Shown: positions 54,167 to 63,130, numbered from the stretch's first letter. The stretch is DNA of 64,000 nt from Pachyseris speciosa (GCA_016490735.1 JAEMWC010001606.1:1-64000); one strand, 5' to 3'. The notes: generated by a model not told the origin, from the sequence alone. A program made the numbers and translations.

Positions 54167-54639
54167 AATCTTTGCTTTGGTAGATTTAAGGGTAATGCCC
54201 GCTACCTTGTGGCCTTAGTGCCTTTTGAGTGGCTTCAGCTTACTTGATCACATTAATTTGTGAAGTATCCTCTTTCCTCTTTAACCGTTCTGACTGAAGA
54301 TGACGTTGTTCCCTTCTCCAGATTTTGAAGAGAACCAGAAGACAACGCCGTGGGGCAGTTAAAACGGTGGTTGAAGTGCCGGAGTTTCAAATTGAGTGGA
54401 AAATGCGATGAACTTGTGTCCGACTGCATCAGAGAATGAAAGAGTGGACATCACCACACGCTTGATCCGAGTATTAAAGGAACCTCCTGAGTTTGGATAA
54501 CTGCGGAAAAATGGCATTTTGCATGTCTCTAAATGTTAAGCTTACATAAATCAGCTGAATGAACGCAGTGAAAATTTTGAGCACATATGATTGTTCGATT
54601 TTCCTTTCTGGTAACAGATAAATACATGTAGTCTCTATC

Positions 54640-55450
54640 TTATCGAAAACTCACTTGTTCGACCAGTTTTTGCATTTTCCATTGCAGAAGAATCCTTAGA
54701 AGTCCAATAGTTGATGGTATGCAAAGGGCAAACGTGGTCGAGAAAATTAAGCAGAATTTATTTGTGTGATCTTCGCAACGAAGTGCTCCATAAGAGCTGG
54801 AATCCGCCCCGGCGATATTATCGTAGCACAGACTACTCACAACTCTGGGAGCATTGCGAACAAGCCCCGAGAGACTTGCTCGCAGGCTACCTTCGCTGTC
54901 GACCGTTATAGATTTTCCTAACACGTTAGTTGGTATAGATTCAGCAAAATTCTTGTCGATTAGGTTTTCTATCTTTGCCAGTGGCTCTAGACACGCGCAT
55001 TGTTTGGTGTGAGATTTGCTCAGTGGATCGGAAAATTTAGTAGTGGGACCGTTTTCTCTGGGCCAGTGAAGGGAACAAAGAGAAGCTTATGCTTCTGGCA
55101 CAAATGTTTGTATTTCTGGCCGGGAGATGTTTCTCTCTGTAAAGAATTTCCGTGAACAAGCTATTAACCAAGGTTCGCACTTCCCAATATGTTGCGAAGA
55201 TTTTGGGAATGGAATAAATACACAGATTCTTGTCAATCTGAGGGATTTTTGGCATTTTTTTGGATACCTCCAGTCCGTTTTTGCACTCACACAAACAGCA
55301 GTGTTTGGTGCTAACCATTTATCGCCCTTCTGGAAAGCTAATACCACAATCTTACCGATTCTTTCGTGTTTTTGTTCGAAAATTATCACTACATTTTCCT
55401 TTAGCAAACTGCAATGTTTGTCTGAGTCACGGCGGGGGACTAAAGTGACA
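54640..55450 (-). CDS. Possible degraded coding region with a C-terminal membrane segment
   Basis: One minus-strand frame reads from about 55450 to 54640 with a single TAA near 55086. The upper part includes VVIIFEQKHERIGKIVVLAF and several Cys. The lower part includes QCACLEPLAKIENLIDKNF and a hydrophobic stretch CLIFSTTFALCIPSTIGLL before a stop. No ATG opens the frame, and a TATA-like CTATAAATAG lies at about 55458. I do not recognise the family. It could be a pseudogene, exons of a lineage-specific gene, or chance. Confidence 0.2.
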
Positions 55451-55889
55451 AAATCTATTTATAGTAATAGTGCGCGTCGCTATTACTGCACGAGTCGCTT
55501 GCCGCCCCTCGGTTGTTTACCTGTCAACAGCGATGTTATCTTGTGTCATACGATAAATGTCAGACAATCAGATTTTACCGGAAATCCATGCGGTAATCGC
55601 GGCAAGGAAAAGCACTGCTACTTTTTTGAATAATGCTTAACCATTGGTGTGTTTTCTCTGTTGAAAACGTCAAGAAACAAATAAAATACTAAAAAAAATC
55701 TGCCGGTGGAACATCAGAATCCTTTATTTTATCGTAAAGCGATCAAAAGTGTGGGAATGAAACTTTGATTCTGCAGCAGCACGTCTTGCAACAAGTGCAC
55801 CATGAATATTAATTGATCGTCAATTGTTGTACATAGTACTTCCACGATTTGATTTTCCGATTTCTCTGTGAACCCTGACTCCTCAATCG

Positions 55890-56234
55890 CGGCAGCACAA
55901 TCCGCGCTTCTTTTGATTTCCGACTTCTTGGTTCCATATATATTCCATGGGACTCACCACAACTACCGTAAAGATGTTTTGGAATCAGTAGAACGATGCA
56001 TTTTTTTTTTCACCGCTTTCGGAACAACTAGTAAATAACTCTCCCTCCAAATCCTGTGGAAAGTACGGCTGCAACGTCTTCTTTTAAGCATAAGATCCTT
56101 GGGATGCATTCCATAGGCTCTTCCTTCAAGGATTTGTGAATAAACTTTTGAAGAGAGTAAGTTATAGCTGCATAAGATTCGCCTCGGCAGCCGACGTAAC
56201 GGCTCACTTGTGTTGAGTTTGCACCGGAAGTCAC
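55890..56234 (-). pseudogene. RecQ-like DEAD/DEAH helicase fragment
   Basis: The minus strand encodes SYAAITYSLQKFIHKSL...ECIPRILCLKEDVAAVLSTGFGG, matching the Q-motif and Walker A region of RecQ-type helicases (consensus ILPTGFGKS). The Walker lysine is replaced: TGFGGR. After a stop and frame change, VVSPMEYIWNQEVGNQKKRG resembles motif Ia (VVSPLxxLMxDQVxxLxxxG). The fragment is short, broken and inactive. Duplicated RecQ-like fragments are common in repeat-rich animal genomes. Confidence 0.5.
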
Positions 56235-56418
56235 ATATGTAAATCAAGTAACCAATCAGAACGGGACTCAAAAGACTCTTTTGTTCTACGACCAATCAGA
56301 CAAAACTCCAGATTCTGGCTTTTTTACAAGTGATCTCGTAAAGAAATGTATCATGCCCTCCTCCCTTCGGCGACATGTAGAGAATATAGGGAGAGGACAT
56401 GATTTCAGGCTAGGATGA

Positions 56419-56525
56419 GGGGGGGGGGGGGGGGGGCACTGCCTTATATGTGCTATATGGGTATGTGCGGCCCCAAATAGTATGTTTTTTAGCCGTTTTG
56501 GTCTGAAATAGGGTATCAATTTTGA
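56419..56525. repeat. Left part of a GGTCTGAAATAGGGTAT repeat split by retrozyme locus 2
   Basis: A G-run (56419-56437) and the words GTCTGAAATAGGGTATC end at the target duplication. The repeat resumes at 58759 (TATCAATTTTGA, then GGTCTGAAATAGGGTATGG) and continues to about 59038. It is the host of the insertion. Confidence 0.6.
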
Positions 56526-56671
56526 AATGAAATCGTAAAGCTTGTGGGATGTGGCTGGAGTGACAAGGATACTTCACAAATTAATGTGATCAAGTAAGCT
56601 GAAGCCACTCAAAAGGCACTAAGGCCACAAGGTAGCGGGCATTACCCCTTAAATCTACCAAAGCAAAGATT

Positions 56672-56752
56672 GAGCCCAAGCATTAGCAGCCATGGACAGC
56701 TGTTTCGGCCTTGTTAGGCCTCATCAGCATGGCATAGCTAATGCTCAGGCTC
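56672..56752 (-). ncRNA. Hammerhead ribozyme D (type I)
   Basis: Identical in core to ribozyme A: on the minus strand CTGATGA, a 4-bp helix II with UAACAA loop, GAAA, short helix III and GTC (cut between 56695 and 56694), with the same long helix I. A second, truncated copy of the downstream arm and cleavage site lies at 56925-56954. Confidence 0.9.
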
Positions 56753-57117
56753 AAGTACCCACATATCAATAAAACAAGCAATGAAATCGTAAAGCTTGTG
56801 GGATGTGGCTGGAGTGACAAGGATACTTCACAAATTAATGTGATCAAGTAAGCTGAAGCCACTCAAAAGGCACTAAGGCCACAAGGTAGCGGGCATTACC
56901 CCTTAAATCTACCAAAGCAAAGATTGAGCCCAAGCATTAGCAGCCATGGACAGCTTGGTAGATTTAAGGGGTAATGCCCGCTACCTTGTGGCCTTAGTGC
57001 CTTTTGAGTGGCTTCAGCTTACTTGATCACATTAATTTGTGAAGTATCCTTGTCACTCCAGCCACATCCCACAAGCTTTACGATTTCATTGCTTGTTTTA
57101 TTGATATGTGGGTACTT

Positions 57118-57175
57118 GAGCCTGAGCATTAGCTATGCCATGCTGATGAGACCTAACAAGGCCGAAACAGCTGTC
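57118..57175 (+). ncRNA. Hammerhead ribozyme F, interrupted at its cleavage site
   Basis: The 5' helix I arm and core (CTGATGAGACCTAACAAGGC, CGAAACAGCTGTC) are present, with one A in helix II (GACC), and end at 57175. The 3' helix I arm is 1.4 kb away at 58630-58652 because a retroelement inserted exactly between the GTC triplet and the next base. The ribozyme should therefore be inactive in place. Confidence 0.85.
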
Positions 57176-58615
57176 GACGTCTTATAATTGGCTGTTTTTT
57201 GTTATTTTTGGATGCAAGTCCTAAGTACCCGCCGGGGGGAACGGCAATGCATCCATCCCAAAACGTTTTGCAGTGTCCAAGTAGTGCCGTAGTTCTCTTC
57301 CCTGAGGAAATCTACAAATCTGTTGGTTCGTCTGTGGTGCTACCACAATTGTTGCAAGCTGTGCCTGTAGAAAAGCTATGTGCTGTCCAGTTCCTGCGCA
57401 ATGGTGCGGTTCGTCTGTCCTTCGAACAGACCGCTAACTGTGATGATCTTGTTCTCCGTGGTGTCATGTACGGTGACACACCCTTACGTGTTGTCAGTGC
57501 TGATAAAAAGTCCCGCCTCGTGTATCTTCGGGATTGCCCGTCTGAGGTTTCTGACGATGCTGTGTCTCAGTTCTTCTCCACGTACGGGGAGGTGCTTTCT
57601 GTTCAAAGATCCAAGCATGCCGCCTTTCCCGTTCTCCTTGATGGGAACCGCGTGGTGAGAATGTCCTTGTCTCGAGACATCCCGTCTACTGTTAACGTCG
57701 CTGGCTTCGACTGCCGCGTGTGGTACGCTCGCCAGCCTCCGCAGTGCTCGATTTGTAGGAAGTCTGACCATCGAAACCGTGATTGCCCGCTTTCTGGTCT
57801 GTGTAGACGCTGTCGCCAACCTGGTCATCTTGCCAAGGAGTGTAAGCAGGCTTGGGGTTCAACCCGTTCCGCTGATTCTTCTCTGGAGGTTCCCCCAGAT
57901 GAACGTAAGGAAGTTCTTGTTTCTGGTTCTGTCGATCTTATAGATGAAAGCCCGGATTTTGTTCCCTCTGCGGATGAGGCTTCTTTCGATGAATGTGAAA
58001 TGGCTTCGGGGATGAGGAGGTTGTTGCCCAGGCTGAACCCTCTCCTCCTCCACGTCGTCCAAGTATTACAGCTTCTTCGTGTTTTTCTGTTGGTGTTTCT
58101 ACTTCTGTTGATGTTCCTGATGCTGGCGTTACTTCTGATGTTGCTCCTGGTGATATTCCTGACCCTTCCATTGCTGATTTTTCCGCTGCTGCTGTTGTAA
58201 CTTCTGAGTCTGTGGTCGCCGAGCCTCCGGTTGTTCCTGTCCCTAAGCCATCGCCGTCTATTTTCGTCCGTCTGAAAGCTGCTGCTGTTAAGGATATTCT
58301 CCTCCGCAAAACGCTTGAGCGTTATGGACATGTTATTACGGAGAAGCTTTTAATGCGTATTCCTCAGGATGTCCCTTTTGCTTCCGGTCAATATCTGGCT
58401 CATTTGACTACTCTTGCTGATGAGAGACTTGCTTATTTAAAGCGTATCGAGAAGAAATTTAAAGCTAATTCTACTAAGAGATGAACCTTGCCGTGTTTTT
58501 TCTTTGATATGGGTTGACTGATTGATGTATTTTTGAATTTTGCGTGCGGCTTTGTTTTCTTGTCTTTGTTTGTATTTTAATGTGTTTTTATCTGTGAATA
58601 AATTTTCTTATACAA
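57176..58615 (+). mobile_element. Gag-only non-LTR-type retroelement (1440 bp)
   Basis: Flanked by the perfect 14-bp duplication CCGAAACAGCTGTC (57162-57175 and 58616-58629), so this is a retrotransposition-type insertion. It contains one gag-like ORF, a short 3'UTR with AATAAA at 58598-58603, and no reverse transcriptase. Like mammalian HAL1 it seems to be an ORF1-only unit copied by enzymes from elsewhere. Confidence 0.8.
57247..58484 (+). pseudogene. Gag/ORF1-like protein with two CCHC zinc knuckles, one frameshift
   Basis: From the Met at 57247 the frame encodes an RRM-like middle region (RLVYLRDCPSEVSDDAVSQF, FFSTYGEVLSVQRS). Two consecutive CX2CX4HX4C knuckles follow (CSICRKSDHRNRDC and CRRCRQPGHLAKEC, about residues 165-205). 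Near 58008, in a GGGG run, the frame shifts by one base. The open frame then changes to a hydrophobic artefact, while the true continuation (EPPVVPVPKPSPS and a basic C-terminus FKANSTKR) runs to TGA at 58482-58484. The domain order resembles ORF1 proteins of L1/Tx1-type LINEs and the ZCCHC3 family. A small indel, rather than programmed shifting, is the simpler reading. Confidence 0.8.
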
Positions 58616-58770
58616 CCGAAACAGCTGTCCATGGCTGCTAATGCTTGGGCTCAATCTTTGCTTTGGTAGATTTAAGGGGTAATGCCCGCTACCTTGTGGC
58701 CTTAGTGCCTTTTGAGTGGCTTCAGCTTACTTGATCACATTAATTTGTGAAGTATCCTTATCAATTTTGA

Positions 58771-59230
58771 ACATTTTGGTCTGAAATAGGGTATGGTTTG
58801 TGCACTCTTGTCTTGAATTCGGTATGTTTTTTAGAAGAAGCTACTTCTTCATCTTTAGCCGATAAGACCATCAACAAAAGCCCTTCTTTTTAGTCTTTTA
58901 ATTATTTTTACGTCCACGGTGTACGTGAAATAGGTCTGAAATAAGGTATCAAATTTTTGGTCAGGTCTGAAATAGGGTAAGGGTTTCAGGAAGCGGGCCG
59001 CACACCCCCAACCAATTTTTCTGGGAGTACCCCCCCGGGTGTGCTTGCTAAAGGCTCCGTGAAGGCAAAATTAGGCTAATTTAGCAACAGAACGGGAACG
59101 TCATTTGAGGACGCGAGAACGCGCGGAAAGGACTGAACACAACTTCCGGTGCTCAATTTGCTGCTCTGCCATTGGTCAAGTCGGGTTTTAGATCTGCGCG
59201 CGCCGTTGTCAAGAAGTTCCCGTTGTCTTT
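58771..59230. repeat. Right part of the GGTCTGAAATAGGGTAT repeat and unannotated DNA
   Basis: GTCTGAAATAGGGTATGG, AGGTCTGAAATAAGGTATC and AGGTCTGAAATAGGGTAAGG occur at 58785, 58932 and 58964, and GTACCCCCCCGGG lies near 59028. No gene is seen up to the next retrozyme locus. Confidence 0.55.
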
Positions 59231-59238
59231 GCTAAATC

Positions 59239-59621
59239 AAGGATACTTCACAAATTAATGTGATCAAGTAAGCTGAAGCCACTCTAAAGGGCACTAAGGC
59301 CACAAGGTAGCGGGCATTACCCCTTAAATCTACCAAAACAAAGATTGAGCCCAAGCATTAGCAGCCATGGACAGCTGTTTCGGCATTGTTAGGCCTCATC
59401 AGCATGGCATAGCTAATGCTCAGGCTCAAGAACCCACATATCAATAAAACAAGCAATGAAATCGTAAAACTTGTGGGATGTGGCTGGAGTGACAAGGATA
59501 CTTCACAAATTAATGTGATCAAGTAAGCTGAAGCCACTCTAAAGGGCACTAAGGCCACAAGGTAGCGGGCATTACCCCTTAAATCTACTGGTAGATTTAA
59601 GGGGTAATGCCCGCTACCTTG
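59239..59621. mobile_element. Retrozyme-like locus 3
   Basis: A minus-strand unit with one complete ribozyme (59347-59427), part of a second unit, and an orientation flip at about 59588, with only 33 bp of the inverted arm left. No target duplication could be found, so one end may be deleted. It abuts and truncates the unknown minus-strand ORF to the right. Confidence 0.78.
59347..59427 (-). ncRNA. Hammerhead ribozyme G (type I, one helix II change)
   Basis: Same arms and core as ribozyme A except for one base in the 3' strand of helix II (UGCC instead of GGCC), leaving three pairs and a slightly larger loop. Catalytic core and GTC triplet intact. Confidence 0.85.
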
Positions 59622-60377
59622 ATCGTACGTTCCAACTCAATCGTTTGACACTGTTTTGTTGACGATTCAGACTTGTGGTGTATTAAATTTATCTCTTCCC
59701 AAATCTTATGAAATTCATTCTGAATATATACAGGATTTAACAACACTGAGTCGCCATCAACTGAGATATCTTCTTGAGCACAGCACTCGTTGCTGTCAGC
59801 GACCACGGGTTCTGCTTCGTTCTCAGGTTCAGTCTCGGCTGTCGTTCTCTTCGGTGGTGAAAGGTCCACAGTAATTTCCTCAAGGCGAAGCCTAATCTCG
59901 CTACTAGCGCTGCCTTGAATCTGCAGCGTTTTAGTATTTAGATAAAAGTTGAAAGTCACATTGGATAATTTGAAAACGGCACATGAACCATTGCGCGATT
60001 CAGTCATTCCGCCATTAACACCATCATTGTCAGGCGCGGATCCAGGATTTTGAAAAGGGGGGTGAATTTTTGTAATAATGTAAAAGAACCAAAGCCTGGT
60101 TGAGGTGTTTGAGGATAAGAAAAAAAAAAAGAAAGAAAGAAGGGGGCTCAGAAAAAAAGGGGGGGGGGGTGAAAATTCACCCATTTCACCTCCCTGGATC
60201 CGCGCCTGCATTGTGTTCATTTGCACGAAGAAATTTATCTTCGATAAACTTTTCAAGATATTCAACCGAGCCACTCCAACTAAATCTTTTTTTGGTTGAA
60301 TTAAACGACAGAAATTGGTCAAGGTCGGGAGAATTTTCGCCTTGCTCAGGACTAGAAGACATATTCATCGCTGCCAT
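59621..60377 (-). pseudogene. Unrecognised ORF broken by a MITE and by a retrozyme unit
   Basis: From the Met at 60377 the minus strand encodes MAAMNMSSSPEQGENSPDLD, then FLSFNSTKKRF and EYLEKFIEDKFLRANEHN. A 178-bp MITE plus a 6-bp duplication (184 bp) shifts the frame by one. Beyond it, with the insert discounted, the frame continues without stops (NVTFNFYLNTKTLQIQG, then an acidic Glu-rich segment) until the retrozyme sequence at 59621. At least about 190 residues of original coding remain. I do not recognise the family. It may be a transposon accessory ORF or a lineage-specific gene. Confidence 0.5.
60031..60208. mobile_element. MITE with CAGGCGCGGATCCAGG termini
   Basis: Perfect 16-bp inverted ends (CAGGCGCGGATCCAGG and CCTGGATCCGCGCCTG) with 6-bp duplication CATTGT (60025-60030 and 60209-60214). 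Contains A-rich and G-rich homopurine tracts. The 6-bp duplication and CAGG start recall the 5700 and 25157 elements. Confidence 0.85.
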
Positions 60378-60657
60378 GTGCTCCACTCCGATAGTATGTA
60401 TTGGTAGCCCGCGTCAGTGGCAGGCGTTGAAAGTGGACGAAGGAGGAAAAGAATCGTAAAGGTTTCGTAAAATCTATTTGAAGTCCGTTGTCCGGTTTGA
60501 TCGATTTTCTTTTTGTCAATTTTTGAAAAAGTATTGCTTTCTTTTCGGTCTCTGCCCGGACGTCTATCCGTAAATCCCCTGAGGAAAGAATTGCTTTCTG
60601 ATGAAAGAAAGAACCGTTTTTCTGTTCTATCTCTCCTCGGACGTCTATCCGTGAATT

Positions 60658-61079
60658 CAACAACAACAACAACAACAACAACAACATCTTTATTGTACCT
60701 TGAATTTTCTTTGATACAAAATTATATAAGTTAATACATAAGAAAAGGTACGGACCCTCAGAAATAACTATTAAGAGTTAAAAATGCCTGGAGGTCAATA
60801 ATTGCAGGATATAAAAATAAATTAGTGAAATGGATCAGAGGTACAGTACACTCAAGAAATAGAGCAAAACACGCACAGAGAACATACACTACACACAGAA
60901 GACACAGGCATAAACACAAAACACACACACAAAACACCCACAGTATTAGAAAATAATTATATACATCATATAAATAAGCAAGATTATTGATTAGAAGCAA
61001 AGAAAATAGCATGTGAGTAAAAGATGTCTTAATAATCATTCCCCTGATGTAAGATTCCGCTTTGTTGAAAAGTTCCAAA
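60658..61079 (-). mobile_element. LINE 3' end with (GTT)n tail
   Basis: On the minus strand the sequence ends AAGGTACAATAAAGATG followed by about nine GTT units (plus strand CAA run at 60658-60686), a microsatellite tail typical of non-LTR elements. Upstream is T/GT-rich sequence resembling a 3'UTR. A hydrophobic ORF here (60758-61078) is not a recognised protein. No reverse transcriptase remains. Confidence 0.55.
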
Positions 61080-61360
61080 ATAGAGGAAAAGTGAAAAGAA
61101 ACACTCTCGAATAAATTAGTTTGCTTTTAGGTGTAAGTAAAGTTATTTATTTTATTTATTTGTTTCACTAATACAGTTTTACTCCATTTCATTGTGACTC
61201 AAAACCCTATGTTATCTTTTATTCTAAATCAGCCAGAGACGACGGAGAAACCAGACAGGAAATGACAGGAATGACTAAAGAAACTGAAAACCCGAGTTTT
61301 GCACTGTGGCGTGCGAAAAAGACTGCTTAGCGAGGGCTAAAACAACGACTACGTAAGCAT

Positions 61361-61422
61361 CCCAATCTCGTACCCAGAGTCCTCAGGCGACTAACCGCTG
61401 GCCAAAGAGCCTGAGGACTCAG
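61361..61422. repeat. Short relative of the CCAATCTCG MITE
   Basis: CCCAATCTCGTACCCAGAGT then CCTCAGGCGACTAACCGCTG match the ends of the elements at 7068 and 6398. The second half (AGCCTGAGGACTC) folds back on the first. Confidence 0.6.
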
Positions 61423-61611
61423 TAAAGTCATTTTCATCTTCTTTCGAATCATGTTTTCTCCTTCTAAAATACAACGCGACTGAACTCGTACCGCGTCGCA
61501 GAACGAAGTGAAAAACTCGACGTCATAAAGACAAATTTGAACGCGTTTACCTTGTGCGCGCTCAGTTGACGAAATATGACGAATTTATTCCAAATGAATG
61601 TTGGGTTTTTC

Positions 61612-61707
61612 TAGCCTCCCATGCAGTCGTTTTTAGGGGACTCGTATTTCACCTCCTCCCCAGGAGGTGAAATACGAGTCCCCTAAAAACGACTGCGTGG
61701 GAGGCTA
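61612..61707. mobile_element. 96-bp near-perfect palindromic MITE
   Basis: TAGCCTCCCATGCAGTCGTT through ACCTCCTCCCC is followed by its complement, ending GGGAGGCTA. An 8-bp duplication GGTTTTTC flanks it (61604-61611 and 61708-61715). It shares the TAGCC start with the MULE-like elements at 9963 and 52877. Confidence 0.82.
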
Positions 61708-61719
61708 GGTTTTTCAGAA

Positions 61720-63130
61720 TTTTTAAAACTGATCAAGAAGAGCAAAAATAAACTGAAATTAAGCAAAGTCCCATTTAGTCAGAAATTAGTCATAACCAAC
61801 CATCTCCTATTCAGATTTTATACAGTGAGTAGCTAACCATGACTGATGAACGGGTTATTCCCGAAACGTCTGACTGTTATTGTAATGTGTAATAAATGAG
61901 CAGGAGTGATTTTTCAATCGGATGTAAAATTTAGCCGTGTCTTCATCAGATATAAAGACACTTTGCATTTCCTTTATGAATTATTAATGCATTTTTCAAT
62001 ACAGTTTCTCAGCACTCCGACACAACAAAATTTCATTTATCATCATTTAACTCGAAAGTTGATTAACTTAATTCAGGATTAGCGCTACCTTAGGTTTCAG
62101 TTTTTTAACTCTTGAGTGAAAGTTTCTTTTGCTGCTTTTTGTTTTTCAGGATTCGCGCCCTCTAATCTAAAATTTTGCAGAATATCAGCGTTGAACAACA
62201 TGTTTGGATAGAGAAATGAAGTCCTTGATTAATTTTTAATATTGGATTTACGTTAATCGGCTTTCGAACATCCGGGCCCTGATCGAGATGATAGTCACGG
62301 TCGTCATGGTGAAGGAAACGTTCGCGATTAACGATTAACCTACCCTAACGTTCACGATTAACGATAACGGTTACCACAGTGATAACGAAAACGATAACGT
62401 TAACGATAATTTAACGCGGTAATGATAAGTGTATTTTCTCACGTTGTGGAATGCACGCTTATTATGGTGCTAGTTCGGTTGTGTTGGTTCTCACAGTGAT
62501 CAAGACATTTTAAAATTTACTTGTGGGAAGATGTACTAGCGGAAAGTTTAGGCATAGATATTCCCGTTAAAAGGAATCTGTATAGGTTTCGCTGTAAGAC
62601 ACGGGATTTTCCTGGTACAGGTTTGAGTAAAGTCTAGAAAGTTCATCCAAAATTGCTTTGGGGTTTGTTGATGGCACTTGATCCTTTATGAAAATTTTCC
62701 GTATAATGGCACTTTTTCTTCCTCTTGAATTTTCTAAATGCAAAAAAATATTTGTTGCTTTTTTCTCCTTCTTCGCACCATTTAGCTCTCGAGCGAACTA
62801 TTGCTCCTTTAGTAATCTACTCATACAACAAATCATATTCCGTTTTCAAAATCTCTAATTCTTCATCATTTTCAGTTGACGGGTCTTCGTCATATAGTTC
62901 TTGACAATGTTGTAGGTTTTTCTCTAACTCTGACAACTTCACTCTCCTTTCTTTTGCGGCTTTTCCTTGCTATAAGATATAGAATCTTGCCTTATTTTAC
63001 ATTTAAAGAGATCCTAAAGCAATCTTGGATAAGTTACGTCTTTGAGTCATATGTGCTAGTCATCATTTGGCTGTGTGACCGCGTGATGCGGTTCCAGTCA
63101 AAAGCCCACATTTCACCCTTGCTCACCATA
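61720..63130. other. Intergenic stretch without recognised genes
   Basis: AT-rich. It contains a hammerhead-like motif near 61842 (see findings) and an AACGAT/TTAACGATAA-rich tract at 62320-62412. The start of the ORF at 62876 lies here, but its C-terminal half is a tRNA-like sequence read as protein. Confidence 0.45.

Larger units (their letters stand above)
53419..54269. mobile_element. Retrozyme-like locus 1: tandem and inverted hammerhead units
   Basis: About 851 bp flanked by the 14-15 bp direct repeat CTCTTTCCTCTTTAA (53404-53418 and 54270-54284). The left part is one minus-strand unit plus part of a second. At about 53768 the orientation flips, and the right part has plus-strand units with two ribozymes. 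The distance between the two plus-strand cleavage sites (after 53889 and after 54143) is 254 nt, the predicted size of a released RNA. There is no ORF, so it would depend on another element for copying. Metazoan retrozymes and Penelope-like terminal repeats share this layout. Confidence 0.85.
56526..58758. mobile_element. Retrozyme-like locus 2, carrying a nested gag-only retroelement
   Basis: Flanked by the 12-bp direct repeat TATCAATTTTGA (56514-56525 and 58759-58770). The left half has minus-strand units with one full ribozyme and one cut short at 56954, their cleavage points 254 nt apart. The orientation flips at about 56955. The plus-strand half has one ribozyme, split by a 1440-bp insertion (57176-58615). 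With the insert removed the locus is about 0.8 kb, like locus 1. Confidence 0.85.

Noticed and set aside
54318..54411. Possible terminal exon after CTTCTCCAG encoding KRTRRQRRGAVKTVVEVPEF
   Set aside because: A plausible acceptor and short open frame only; no upstream exon in matching phase and no family recognised.
57990..58020. Programmed -1 frameshift in the gag ORF
   Set aside because: No heptanucleotide slippery site with a downstream structure is evident, and the shift lies within gag rather than before a polymerase; an indel is simpler.
58008..58200. Leucine-rich tail of the gag ORF as a membrane segment
   Set aside because: It arises from reading past the one-base frameshift; the other frame continues the gag-like protein.
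60352..60687. 111-aa minus ORF starting with poly-Leu
   Set aside because: The start is the GTT repeat tail of a LINE read as Leu; the rest overlaps another frame of the disrupted ORF.
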